A stretch of 55,282 nt of DNA from Anaerolineales bacterium (GTDB lineage Bacteria > Chloroflexota > Anaerolineae > Anaerolineales > UBA4823). The position numbers and the translations under genes were made by a program. The stretch covers positions 1-55,282 of the forward strand of contig JANXBJ010000014.1 of the NCBI GenBank assembly GCA_025057645.1, read 5' to 3'. Position 1 is the first letter of the stretch. Every line of letters starts with the position of its first letter. Below are positions 1 to 7,537 of the stretch, piece by piece. The notes under the pieces were generated by a model. The model worked only from the letters and a program-made list of their open reading frames with translations. It was not told the origin of the DNA and did no database searches.

Positions 1-75
1 CTTCCCATGATCTATATGCCCCATCGTCCCTACATTCATGTGCGGCTTCGTCCGTTCAAATTTCTGCTTCGCCAT
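1..75 (-). CDS. tuf: Elongation factor Tu, N-terminal fragment (cut by window edge)
   Basis: The first 25 residues of EF-Tu are visible, beginning [20 protein letters not shown] and running into the G1 P-loop region (HIDHGK), where the window ends. EF-Tu is the GTPase that delivers aminoacyl-tRNA to the ribosome. The gene lies 57 nt downstream of a tRNA-Thr(GGT) and is the last visible member of a tRNA-tuf transcription unit read on the minus strand. The N-terminus is highly conserved, so identity is secure despite the short fragment. Whether a second tuf copy exists elsewhere cannot be told. Confidence 0.95.
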   Translation of the reverse strand, partial: MAKQKFERTKPHMNVGTMGHIDHGK

Positions 76-132
76 GCGTTTTCTTCTCCTTACAAGTTTT
101 GGTGCTTAATAATCTTCATGGCTCTCGCAAAG

Positions 133-206
133 AGCCCTCAATGGGATTTGAACCCATGACCCCGTTCTTACCAAGAACGTGCTCTACCGAACTGAGCTAT
201 GAGGGC
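133..206 (-). tRNA. tRNA-Thr (anticodon GGT)
   Basis: The reverse strand folds as a canonical cloverleaf: acceptor GCCCTCA/TGAGGGC, D-arm with AGCTCAG, anticodon stem CGTTC/GAACG with loop TTGGTAA (anticodon GGT), and a T-arm containing GGTTCAAATCC. The discriminator is U and CCA is not encoded. It is the tRNA nearest to tuf, as thrT is in the E. coli tufB operon. Confidence 0.96.
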
Positions 207-286
207 TTGACGTTTTCTGCACCGCACGTAAAGCGGTGTGTATGCGCCTTGGTTGCGACCAAACACGCCTTCTGCGAAGAGCCAGG

Positions 287-369
287 TGGGCGGTGAAGGA
301 TTCGAACCTCCGAAGGCTTCCGCCAACTGATTTACAGTCAGTCCCCTTTGGCCACTTGGGTAACCGCCC
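287..369 (-). tRNA. tRNA-Tyr (anticodon GTA)
   Basis: Acceptor stem GGGCGGT/ACCGCCC, anticodon loop CTGTAAA (anticodon GTA), an extended variable arm typical of bacterial class II tRNA-Tyr, and T-arm GGTTCGAATCC. The discriminator is A and CCA is not encoded. It sits between the two threonine tRNAs. Confidence 0.96.
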
Positions 370-385
370 GCTCAATTCTTCGGGA

Positions 386-458
386 AGCCGACGATGGGAA
401 TCGAACCCATGACCTGCCGCTTACAAGGCGGCTGCTCTGCCGATTGAGCTACGTCGGC
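386..458 (-). tRNA. tRNA-Thr (anticodon TGT)
   Basis: Acceptor stem GCCGACG/CGTCGGC, D-arm AGCTCAATCGGCAGAGC, anticodon loop TTGTAAG (anticodon TGT), and T-arm GGTTCGATTCC. The discriminator is U and no CCA is encoded. It is the first gene after the tandem promoters of the tRNA-tuf unit, the position of thrU in E. coli. Confidence 0.96.
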
Positions 459-480
459 ATACCCTATCGTTGATATTGCA

Positions 481-509
481 ATTATATCAAACTCCTGTCC
501 GGTGGACAA
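481..509 (-). promoter_or_regulatory. sigma70-type promoter P1 of the tRNA-tuf unit
   Basis: On the minus strand TTGTCC (504-509) and a perfect TATAAT (481-486) are separated by exactly 17 nt. The expected transcription start lies about 15 nt before the first tRNA. The near-consensus elements fit strong expression of tRNAs and EF-Tu. Confidence 0.8.
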
Positions 510-541
510 GACCATTAGAACTATGGTGCTAGCGAATTCAG

Positions 542-570
542 AGTTTATCAAGAATCGCTCGAGTCGTCAA
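542..570 (-). promoter_or_regulatory. sigma70-type promoter P2 upstream of P1
   Basis: TTGACG (565-570) and TAAACT (542-547) on the minus strand, also with a 17-nt spacer, lie about 60 nt upstream of P1. Tandem promoters are common in front of stable-RNA and tuf operons. The -10 is weaker than that of P1. Confidence 0.55.
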
Positions 571-759
571 GCGTTTTTTACACTCTTTGTTTGAAATCAA
601 TCAACCCTAGCTCCACTCAACAACCGAGAGAGAAGCTGGCGGCATGCTTTCGTGGCTCGATCCGATATACTCTGGAACATTGCACAAGGCACTCACGCAA
701 AAACCCTATTCCCCTGCATATTTTCCTGAGCAGAGCAAACGCCGCCTCGAAGTCCCCAC

Positions 760-1611
760 TCATAGAATTCGGCTTATATTGACCTCCTCAAACCGCTGTG
801 GTACCAAAACCTCTCCGCTTGGGATAAGCTCCCGAAGCTTGCGTGCAAAATCCACGATATCCAATCTCCGCAAGCGAAGAGCTCCTCTTTCAGGCGGCCG
901 AAAGAAAGGCTTGATCGGCGTTGAAAGAGGGAGGAAGAAATCATCCCAGTGGATCGGAATCACCAACCGGGGCTTTACCAAATCAGCCAGTTCCGCAAAG
1001 ACAGGAAGGGGGATTTCGCTGTCGATGACCAAAACTTGAGCCGGAGCCGCACCCCTTGCTTCAATGCTGTGCCAAATCAAGAACGAGGGATCTGTCTCGA
1101 TCAAAAAGCTGAAGCACTGATCCATGCAGTACTGCCAAACCCGCCTTGGAGGTGAAGCTGTCTCAGGCAGCTCTTTGGAGGAGAAAAAGGGAAGCCAGAG
1201 ATGCTTGCCCTCGATCACTTCGATGCGGAATGGGCCGATCTCCAATCGATCCCTACTCTGGACTAAAAAGCACTTCTCTCTCGGAACACCCGCTGCACGT
1301 AAGAGGGTAACGGCATTTTTAGAACCGTAGGCACTCGCTCCGGTCTGGCGCACAACCTCAGGCACATCCATCAGATGATCATAGTGGGCATGAGTAATCA
1401 AAACCGCATCGGCGCACGGCAATCTCTGGCGCAACAACTCGGCGTTAGGGACTAAGGGTCGAAACAGAACTTCTGTCAATGAAGGGCGAGTGACGAAAGG
1501 ATCAATCAGCAGTACCTTCCCCCTCCAGCGCAACCGAACACCTCCCACCCCCAACCACTGAAAGAAGAGAGCTTCCTCCGAGGCCTGAGCGCAATTTTCC
1601 CGATCGTTCAT
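760..1611 (-). CDS. Metallo-beta-lactamase-fold hydrolase (UlaG/RomA-like)
   Basis: A 283-residue protein with the metal-binding signature THAHYDH at residues 73-79 after an N-terminal segment (GVGGVRLRWRGKVLLIDPF) typical of the UlaG/NAPE-PLD-like branch of the metallo-beta-lactamase superfamily. A late histidine is present in 'IPIHWDD' near residue 240. The usual bridging aspartate of the fold is not obvious: the corresponding region reads IWHSIEARG. Members hydrolyse lactones, phosphodiesters or lipid amides; the substrate here cannot be inferred. It is a single gene, convergent with nothing and divergent from the endonuclease V homologue. Predicted cytoplasmic, with no signal peptide. Confidence 0.8.
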   Translation of the reverse strand: MNDRENCAQASEEALFFQWLGVGGVRLRWRGKVLLIDPFVTRPSLTEVLFRPLVPNAELLRQRLPCADAVLITHAHYDHLMDVPEVVRQTGASAYGSKNAVTLLRAAGVPREKCFLVQSRDRLEIGPFRIEVIEGKHLWLPFFSSKELPETASPPRRVWQYCMDQCFSFLIETDPSFLIWHSIEARGAAPAQVLVIDSEIPLPVFAELADLVKPRLVIPIHWDDFFLPLSTPIKPFFRPPERGALRLRRLDIVDFARKLRELIPSGEVLVPQRFEEVNISRIL

Positions 1612-1799
1612 TTCCTTTTACATTACACCAAGCTCTCTCTAATCTCTAACCCGTTTACGGAATCACCCCATCCCTATCGCACAACAACATCGCGCTACTT
1701 GCAAGGCGAGAGCCACCCTCGAGTCCAAAAGAGTCCAAAGAGTGTACGACTACCTCAACCCCCATCCCTATCCGAACGGTAGTGTAAAATAAGAAAACC

Positions 1800-2495
1800 A
1801 TGACCAAACCGTTGATCACCGAAAACCGCAACGAATTATATCCCCTCCACCGATGGGACGTCTCCCTCGAGGAAGCGGAACGCATTCAAGACGAGTTACG
1901 TCATTATGTGCGCATCTCATCTTTTCCGGCTATACTGCAAGCTTCCCTAACCGCTGTCGCTGCGGGCGAGTATGAGGGGAATGTTTTCGCCGCCGCCGTA
2001 ACCGTGGACTCCGGAAAACGTATCCTTGAGAGCAGCATTGAACAGGAAAAGGTTGTCTTCCCTTACCGCAGTGGCTACCTCGCTTTCCACCAAGCGCCAG
2101 CCATATTAAAGGCTCTGACACAACTAAGCCGGCTCGGAGACGTAATGATAGTAAGCGGACATGGGTTGGCGCATCCACGCCGTTTCGGTTTAGCCAGTCA
2201 CCTAGGTGTGCTGCTGGACTTCCCTACCATCGGCTGCGCCCGAGGGCTCCTGCCCGGCAACCAACTCCATCCCAGTGAAAATCCCTTGATTGACTGGGTG
2301 TGTGACACCGAAGGCGTAGTCGGAATTGCCGTATACAAGCAGCGGTACAAGAAACCCTATGTCCTCTCGATCGGTCATCGCGTCGACACGGGGACCTTGC
2401 TCGCCTTCGCTCGTCTCTGGATGAACGACCATTCGACTCCTGAACCTTTGCGTCTGGCACGCCGTTTAGTGCGAGAACAATTTCGGAAAGGATAG
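1800..2495 (+). CDS. Endonuclease V homologue lacking the catalytic acidic residues
   Basis: The 231-residue protein has the length and order of endonuclease V (deoxyinosine 3' endonuclease), including FPY at 87-89, GHGLAHPRRFGLASHLG at 120-136, PTIG at 142-145 and GHRV near 192. Compared from memory with the Thermotoga maritima enzyme, the three Mg2+-binding acids are replaced. D43 (GVDLSF) aligns with A54, E89 (FREGP) with Q98 in FHQAP, and D110 (FDGQGLAHPR) with S119 in VSGHGLAHPR. The lysine of 'GVAK' is arginine (CAR). The fold and the hypoxanthine-pocket region look preserved, so a binding but non-cleaving role is plausible; an unusual active site is the alternative. The stop codon overlaps the next gene's GTG. 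Confidence 0.85.
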   Translation: MTKPLITENRNELYPLHRWDVSLEEAERIQDELRHYVRISSFPAILQASLTAVAAGEYEGNVFAAAVTVDSGKRILESSIEQEKVVFPYRSGYLAFHQAPAILKALTQLSRLGDVMIVSGHGLAHPRRFGLASHLGVLLDFPTIGCARGLLPGNQLHPSENPLIDWVCDTEGVVGIAVYKQRYKKPYVLSIGHRVDTGTLLAFARLWMNDHSTPEPLRLARRLVREQFRKG

Positions 2496-2893
2496 TGAAA
2501 ATCATGCCTCGTTTTCTCATTCGTCTTTTGGTCAATGCCATTGCTCTCTATGTAGCCATTCGTATCGTACCCGGCATCCAACCCCAAACCACGGGGTGGG
2601 CGGCCATCTTGGCGCTAGCGTTGATCTTCGGCGTGATCAATGCCTTTTTCGGGCCCTTGCTCAGGTTCCTCACCTGTCCTCTTATCCTGCTCACGCTGGG
2701 CCTGTTCACTTTGCTCATCAACACCTTCCTGTTTTGGCTTTCCGGGCGGATCGGGGAGATCTTCGGGGTGGGCTTCACCGTTGATAGCTTTTGGTCAGCT
2801 TTTCTCGGTTCCCTTGTTGTCTCCGTTGTGTCGGTGGCCCTGAGCACGTTCTTGCGAGACACCTGGGATGCCCGCCCATCCAGAAGAGACTAA
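2495..2893 (+). CDS. Small phage-holin-family (4-TMS) membrane protein
   Basis: A 132-residue protein with four hydrophobic segments (about residues 5-22, 32-50, 57-80 and 95-118) and the family-typical start LVNAIALYVA.RIVPGI, followed by GVINAFFGPLLR. It belongs to the 'mycobacterial 4 TMS phage holin / PF04020' family, whose members are ordinary chromosomal membrane proteins of unknown role, not lysis proteins. Two starts are possible: GTG at 2495, overlapping the TAG of the upstream gene, or ATG at 2504, which is better spaced from GGAAAGGA at 2484-2491. It appears translationally coupled to the endonuclease V homologue. Confidence 0.82.
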   Translation: MKIMPRFLIRLLVNAIALYVAIRIVPGIQPQTTGWAAILALALIFGVINAFFGPLLRFLTCPLILLTLGLFTLLINTFLFWLSGRIGEIFGVGFTVDSFWSAFLGSLVVSVVSVALSTFLRDTWDARPSRRD

Positions 2894-2944
2894 CCTTCAG
2901 CCTATCGGGCGCAATTAAGGATTGATGAATTTCCGGCTTTTTCG

Positions 2945-2973
2945 TTGACTTCTCTAACAATCCCCGCTATACT
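2945..2973 (+). promoter_or_regulatory. sigma70-type promoter for the SWIM protein gene
   Basis: TTGACT (2945-2950), a 17-nt spacer, then TATACT (2968-2973). Transcription would start near 2980 and give a leader of about 110 nt containing the hairpin at 3034-3059. Confidence 0.7.
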
Positions 2974-3033
2974 GAAAAGTGAATGAAGAAGTTGACAGAA
3001 TTTCTCTACATCACTCACGGACATAGCGAAGAG

Positions 3034-3059
3034 AAAGCACGCGGGGCAGCGCGTGCTTT
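3034..3059 (+). terminator. 10-bp hairpin in the leader of the SWIM gene (attenuator-like)
   Basis: Perfect inverted repeat AAAGCACGCG (3034-3043) / CGCGTGCTTT (3050-3059) with a 6-nt loop, followed by one more T, then GTGATTTTC. It sits between a good promoter and the start codon at 3092, so it is not the terminator of the upstream gene alone. It may attenuate the SWIM gene or serve as a weak terminator. Confidence 0.5.
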
Positions 3060-3091
3060 TGTGATTTTCACCAGAGGAAAGGAGCCAGACT

Positions 3092-3337
3092 ATGGACTAT
3101 GGGATGATCGGTAAGATCGAGAAGGCAAAGCGGTATGCGGAGCAACGCGAACGCATTCGCTTCGAATCCCTGACGGTCACATTTGAAGGTGAGAACAATC
3201 TCCATTCAGTGCGGCTGGAAAAAGGTGCTTGGCACTGCGATTGTGATTTCTTCCAGTCCCGCGGCCGCTGCAGCCACACCATGGCGCTGGAGATGATCCT
3301 TGAAGGAATGTTACCCCAATCGGCATTCGAAAGCTAG
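3092..3337 (+). CDS. Small SWIM zinc-finger protein
   Basis: An 81-residue protein whose centre carries the SWIM signature CxCx8CxH (C49, C51, C60, H62; WHCDCDFFQSRGRCSH). SWIM domains bind zinc and mediate DNA or protein contacts. Here the domain is essentially the whole protein, with a short basic N-terminus (KIEKAKRYAEQRERIRF). It starts at ATG 3092 behind AAAGGAG at 3078-3084. It has its own promoter and a strong terminator, so it is a monocistronic small gene. Its specific role is unknown. Confidence 0.8.
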   Translation: MDYGMIGKIEKAKRYAEQRERIRFESLTVTFEGENNLHSVRLEKGAWHCDCDFFQSRGRCSHTMALEMILEGMLPQSAFES

Positions 3338-3351
3338 CACCGAGAGCCTTA

Positions 3352-3382
3352 CCGCCTCCCCAAACAGGGAGGCGGCTTTTTT
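3352..3382 (+). terminator. Rho-independent terminator after the SWIM gene
   Basis: Stem CCGCCTCCC (3352-3360) / GGGAGGCGG (3367-3375), 6-nt loop, followed by C and six Ts (3377-3382). A textbook intrinsic terminator 15 nt after the stop codon. Confidence 0.92.
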
Positions 3383-3583
3383 CACTGAGGATAGCCGACC
3401 ATGCAATCAGCTCTTTCGTAGGCTCACATTACCGGAGACCAAGTGCACCGCTCCGGATTGTGCTCTAAACCATAACCCGCTTCCCTAATCGCCCTGTCTG
3501 CACGTCGGGCAAACTTCCCAGTGAAAAGTGATCCGCATCCCCTCTCCGCCTCCACTTCCCGGAAGTGCCCTGAGGCCTTGGAG

Positions 3584-3616
3584 AAAACTACCGAAGCGGA
3601 AGGTCCGCTTCGGTAG
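3584..3616 (-). terminator. Rho-independent terminator of the secreted repeat protein gene
   Basis: A perfect 12-bp stem (CTACCGAAGCGG at 3588-3599 with its complement at 3605-3616), 5-nt loop, then TTTTC on the minus strand (3584-3587 read in reverse). It lies 33 nt beyond the stop codon of the minus-strand gene at 3649. Confidence 0.85.
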
Positions 3617-3648
3617 CAACGAAACTCTGGAGCTTATCTCCAAACAAC

Positions 3649-6168
3649 TCAGCGGTTTACCAAGGGCAAGAAAATTTGGGATTCGATCTTCCAGGGTCGG
3701 TCGATCGTATACTTCCATTGGCGGTTTGTGCCGTCATAGTAGAGGATATGGGGAATATTGGTAAGCGGATCGACCACCAAGCTGCTCCACATCCCAACAT
3801 CGCCAGCCCAATCCACAATTTGGGTCGACCACCCACTGCCATCGAAGAAAGCATACCTCAGATCACGGTTGGCTTCGTCGTAGTAGCTGACGTGGAAACG
3901 ATTTTCTGCATCCACACCTAGCGAACAGTACTGCCCTACCGACCCGCGGTCATCCACAGTGGTTACGGCGAAATTGAAAGGTGGAATGGAATTAGCTGCT
4001 CTGGCGAACTTAAGCACTTTGCCCGTGGCTTCGTAGTAGGCCAGCACAGGTCTGCCGCCGGCATCTAACGCCAGAGCGTTATGCACACCGCTCTTCGGCG
4101 CAGTATCGACCTCGGTGATCGACCAAACATGGGAAGCGGCAGGTGGGGTGTGGGCCAGTTTTAGGGTCTGGCTGCTGGCATCGTAGAAGCTCACATAGAT
4201 ATCCTTTGTGGTCGGGTGAATAGCAATAGAGGAGAAGCTGCCTGCAGCGTTCCCAACCGCTTGGATGACTTCTGTTTGCCACTGGCCCAGACTGTTTTTG
4301 AACGCCAATTTGACCCGCCCGTTCGTGGCATCATAGTAGCTAAGGTAAGGTCTATTTTCACTATTCAGCGCAAGAGCGGGATTGTGGCCTACATCTCCCA
4401 AAGAGTCCAGCACTTCAAATCTCCAGTCAAGCCCCTCTTTTAGACCATAAACTAAATCGCGATTGACTGGGTCGTAATAGGCCAAATGGGAGCGACCGTT
4501 CCGATCGACTACAAAAGCCACCCGCTGGTCGGTAGAGAGACGAGAAGCAATCACGGTATCCGCCCTCCAACCCGTCGATCGGCTGGCCACCTCGAGAGCT
4601 CCCAACAACCCGTTATAGTACAAAACCCGCGGGTTGCGAGCGCCATCAAGACTAATGGCCGCCGATCCAAGGGTATCGCTCAAATCAATCGGGCGAAATT
4701 TCCAAGTGGTCGTGATCTGGTAGGCCTCGTAGAGCATCCCTTCGCTAAAGTCAAAATAAGTGATGTGAGGCTTTTGATTGAAATCGAACACCAAGGAGGT
4801 GTAGCGTCCGGCGCGACTGTTTGTGCCGGTCACAATGCCCGTACTCCACTTATCACCGCTTCCAAGGGCAAAGCGCAAGTCGTCCCAGGATTCGTCGAAG
4901 TAGCTAATTCCGAAATCCTTACCGTCCTTATCCGCCATAGAGGCAAACAAACCAACATCACCGGCTCTATCCACCACCTGCTTTTTCCAATCGTAGTTCT
5001 TTTTCTCCTCGTTGTAGGTACCCTCTACAACACTCAAAGCTCCCCTGCTCTTATCATAGAAGGCAATATATACTTTATCCTGAGGTTTGGCCGGCCGGGT
5101 GACGAGGGAATTCCATCCACCCACATTCGGCTCATAGTTAGAAGGATCGAGCGGATAGCTAAAGGTCCAGTGACCTTCTCGAAGGGAGAAGGCGTAGCGT
5201 ACTTTGTCGTGGGTGTCATCGAGGAAAGCAATATGAGGGCGATCGCGACTGTCAATGGCAATGGACGTAAACAGTCCTTCATCGAGCGAGGCAACCCCAG
5301 GGCCTGCTTCTCTGACTAGGAAGATTTTCCATGCGGACGCTGTGCGATCATAGTAGGCATACTTCAATTTGTGGTAAGTACGGTCGGAGCGAGGATAAAA
5401 CTTTGCGTAACTGATATGCGGTTGACCGCGAGAGTCGATGGCTATGGAGGTATATTTCCCAGAACCTGCACTGGGCTCCGCAAGAAGGTTGCTCTCGCTC
5501 TGTGCACCCAAGGCCTCCTGGCGCAGAGGGAAGCCCTGGGTCTCTTCCGGCGATACCAGCGTGGGCTGGATTTCCACTTCTTCTACTCCATCGGACAAAG
5601 CGAGCATCCCCTCATCCGAGACCGGCAGAAGGGTGTTGTCGCAATCCAAAGTTTGAATCGACCAAACCACGTCCTTGAAAGCATATTTCAAACACCCATT
5701 GGCCTTATCATAGTAGGCAATATGGGGACGGTTGAAGGGGTCTACCGCAATGGAAGCCCATTCGCCCACGTTCGCCGCCGAGTCAACCACCTCACTAGTC
5801 CAGGCACTCCAACCCGATCCCGACCAAGTGGAGGTTGCATAATATAGATTTTTTCCTCCATAAGCTAAGTGCAATTGCTGGATTGTGCGATTTTTATTCG
5901 TGTAATAGGCTAAACTCCGCCCGGTCATGTTGATGAACGAACGCCCACTCGCCATGGGAGTATTGATGGTCTCTGTCGGCCAGATGTGAGTCACTCCACC
6001 GCTGAACGGGGCAGAACTCACCGCACTGGCCCCAACCTGCGATAAGCGGCTGAGAGCCAACCAACCCGCCAAAGCCAAGCCAACAGCAAGCGTTAGAGAC
6101 AACCATGGGCGTAAAACAAAGAAAAGGTTCTTTTTGTGGTTCAGATTCTGATCCGCTGTTTTCTGCAT
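3649..6168 (-). CDS. Secreted protein of about 14 propeller-like repeats
   Basis: An 839-residue protein with an N-terminal hydrophobic segment (about residues 15-40) acting as signal or anchor. The rest is about 14 repeats of 45-60 residues with the core pattern GDVGxxxSIAxDxxxRPHIxYYD....LKYAxxxxxxWxxxxVD. Examples are 'SIAVDPFNRPHIAYYD', 'SLGVDAENRFHVSYYD' and 'SLVVDPLTNIPHILYYD'. The alternation of short strands and the repeat number suggest beta-propeller blades, possibly two seven-bladed propellers; this is inference. No catalytic motif is recognised, so a surface binding or structural role is likely. It ends with QIFLPLVNR, a short hydrophobic tail similar to that of the secreted glycosidase at 47120. 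AAGGAG stands 8 nt before ATG. Confidence 0.72.
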   Translation of the reverse strand: MQKTADQNLNHKKNLFFVLRPWLSLTLAVGLALAGWLALSRLSQVGASAVSSAPFSGGVTHIWPTETINTPMASGRSFINMTGRSLAYYTNKNRTIQQLHLAYGGKNLYYATSTWSGSGWSAWTSEVVDSAANVGEWASIAVDPFNRPHIAYYDKANGCLKYAFKDVVWSIQTLDCDNTLLPVSDEGMLALSDGVEEVEIQPTLVSPEETQGFPLRQEALGAQSESNLLAEPSAGSGKYTSIAIDSRGQPHISYAKFYPRSDRTYHKLKYAYYDRTASAWKIFLVREAGPGVASLDEGLFTSIAIDSRDRPHIAFLDDTHDKVRYAFSLREGHWTFSYPLDPSNYEPNVGGWNSLVTRPAKPQDKVYIAFYDKSRGALSVVEGTYNEEKKNYDWKKQVVDRAGDVGLFASMADKDGKDFGISYFDESWDDLRFALGSGDKWSTGIVTGTNSRAGRYTSLVFDFNQKPHITYFDFSEGMLYEAYQITTTWKFRPIDLSDTLGSAAISLDGARNPRVLYYNGLLGALEVASRSTGWRADTVIASRLSTDQRVAFVVDRNGRSHLAYYDPVNRDLVYGLKEGLDWRFEVLDSLGDVGHNPALALNSENRPYLSYYDATNGRVKLAFKNSLGQWQTEVIQAVGNAAGSFSSIAIHPTTKDIYVSFYDASSQTLKLAHTPPAASHVWSITEVDTAPKSGVHNALALDAGGRPVLAYYEATGKVLKFARAANSIPPFNFAVTTVDDRGSVGQYCSLGVDAENRFHVSYYDEANRDLRYAFFDGSGWSTQIVDWAGDVGMWSSLVVDPLTNIPHILYYDGTNRQWKYTIDRPWKIESQIFLPLVNR

Positions 6169-6373
6169 TTGCCGATCTCCTTACCGTCTGTTTTTCAGTC
6201 CTTTGAGCCGCAAAGTTATCTTCTCTGCCACCCAGGTTGGGGTGAGGAATCAAAATTGCGGAATATTCGCGCAGAGTCGTCCACGCTACATTCCGCAAAC
6301 CCAAGCCGAGCTAGTCGATTGCAAACGGCATAACTGCCACCAAGTATACCCGATTTCGATTAAAATCCAAATT

Positions 6374-7537
6374 ATGAGCGGATTAAAAGACTTGCCCAAG
6401 GTCTGGCAGTCAATCAAGGAAATCGACCTGCGTCCGATTCGCGAGGAGGCCCTCCAAGCAGTACACCTAGCCATTGCTGGACGCCCAGATGCCCCTAAAC
6501 AGGAACTCGCTTGGCAAATGCGCCGCGACCCTTACCGCCCCAGCGAGCAGACTTTTACTCCCATCTCGATTCTCGATTACACCGGAGACGACTCAGCGCT
6601 TGAACCGGCCTTGAATTCGGATTTACTTACCCTAATTCTTCCAGCAGCAACCGAGGAAACAACCCTAGAGCAAAAACTGGTGCAAAAGTGGATGAACAGC
6701 GGTCGTCGATTGCTGGTTCTCGTTCCTCAAGACCAACGGTTAGGGCTGGATGCAATTCAATCTTTTCGGTTGAGTATAGGGAATTTGCGCCCCCTGTTCG
6801 GCGACCTAAGTGACCCCGACTTTTTGCTTTCCCGGTTTGTGCCTGCAGTTCTGGAAGCGCTTCCCCAGAAGCAAGTTGCTCTAGCGCGCCAGTTTCCTTT
6901 ATTCCGCGATGCGGTTGCCCGGCAACTCATAGCCGAAGGATGTTTCACCAACGCTGCTTATGCGTTCAGCACCGGGCTTGCCGAAATTGTCCCAGGGTTG
7001 AACATTCCTTTGAACGTCGCCGACATGGTGGTGTTGACCAAGAACCAAGCCTTTCTGGCCTATCGGCTTGGGCTGGCCCTAGGTTTCTCCACACGCTGGC
7101 AGGATTATTTGGCCGAATTTGGGGGCATTTTGGGCAGTGGCTTCCTCTGGCGCCAGCTTGCCCGCCAGCTAGTGGGACTGATCCCTGCTTGGGGAATTGT
7201 GCCCAAGGTAGCTGTAGCTTATGCGGGCACCTATGTGGTCGGCCGCGTAATTTTGCAATGGTATCTGACCGGAAAAAAGCTGAGCCCCCAACAGATGCGA
7301 CAACTCTACGGGGAAGCGTTTCAAGCAGGCAAGGCCTGGGCAAGCAAGATGCTCCAGAAAATCCCTCGGCCTCGCCTTCCGCAGCAAAAGCGAAAGCCCA
7401 GAGAGCTTCCGCTGCCCCCTGAATCCAACCCCCAAGGCAAGGTCTGCTCGGTTTGTGGGAGATCTAACGACTGGGATGCCCGCTACTGCCAATCTTGCGG
7501 CACGCTTCTGGAGAGGATTCCTCACGAGGAGAGTTAA
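6374..7537 (+). CDS. DUF697/YcjF-like protein with C-terminal zinc ribbon
   Basis: Starting from ATG 6374 (MSGLKDLPKV) the protein has 387 residues. I prefer this start because the upstream in-frame extension looks non-coding and overlaps the divergent promoter region. Residues of about 180-320 resemble the DUF697 domain found next to GTPases: a helical, amphipathic and membrane-associated region including 'AEIVPGLNIPLNVADMVVLT' and 'GLIPAWGIVPKVAVAYAGT'. The C-terminus is a double-CxxC zinc ribbon (VCSVCG...YCQSCG). The biochemical role is unknown. No good Shine-Dalgarno is visible. The stop overlaps the stop of the convergent deoxynucleoside kinase gene. Confidence 0.6.
   Translation: MSGLKDLPKVWQSIKEIDLRPIREEALQAVHLAIAGRPDAPKQELAWQMRRDPYRPSEQTFTPISILDYTGDDSALEPALNSDLLTLILPAATEETTLEQKLVQKWMNSGRRLLVLVPQDQRLGLDAIQSFRLSIGNLRPLFGDLSDPDFLLSRFVPAVLEALPQKQVALARQFPLFRDAVARQLIAEGCFTNAAYAFSTGLAEIVPGLNIPLNVADMVVLTKNQAFLAYRLGLALGFSTRWQDYLAEFGGILGSGFLWRQLARQLVGLIPAWGIVPKVAVAYAGTYVVGRVILQWYLTGKKLSPQQMRQLYGEAFQAGKAWASKMLQKIPRPRLPQQKRKPRELPLPPESNPQGKVCSVCGRSNDWDARYCQSCGTLLERIPHEES

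Noticed and set aside
207-286. A tRNA-Gly expected by analogy with the E. coli tufB operon
   Set aside because: No T-arm or anticodon stem can be found in the spacer.
591-1330. Several overlapping short plus-strand frames near the window start
   Set aside because: They overlap the metallo-beta-lactamase-fold gene on the other strand, or lack ribosome-binding sites and recognisable motifs.
2224-2541. Minus-strand frame of about 105 codons across the EndoV-like gene end
   Set aside because: Antisense to two overlapping, recognisable genes; arginine- and serine-rich shadow composition.
4486-5319. A long plus-strand open frame opposite the secreted repeat protein
   Set aside because: It is antisense to a well-supported gene whose repeats and signal peptide are clear. 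The composition is not protein-like and it has no ribosome-binding site.
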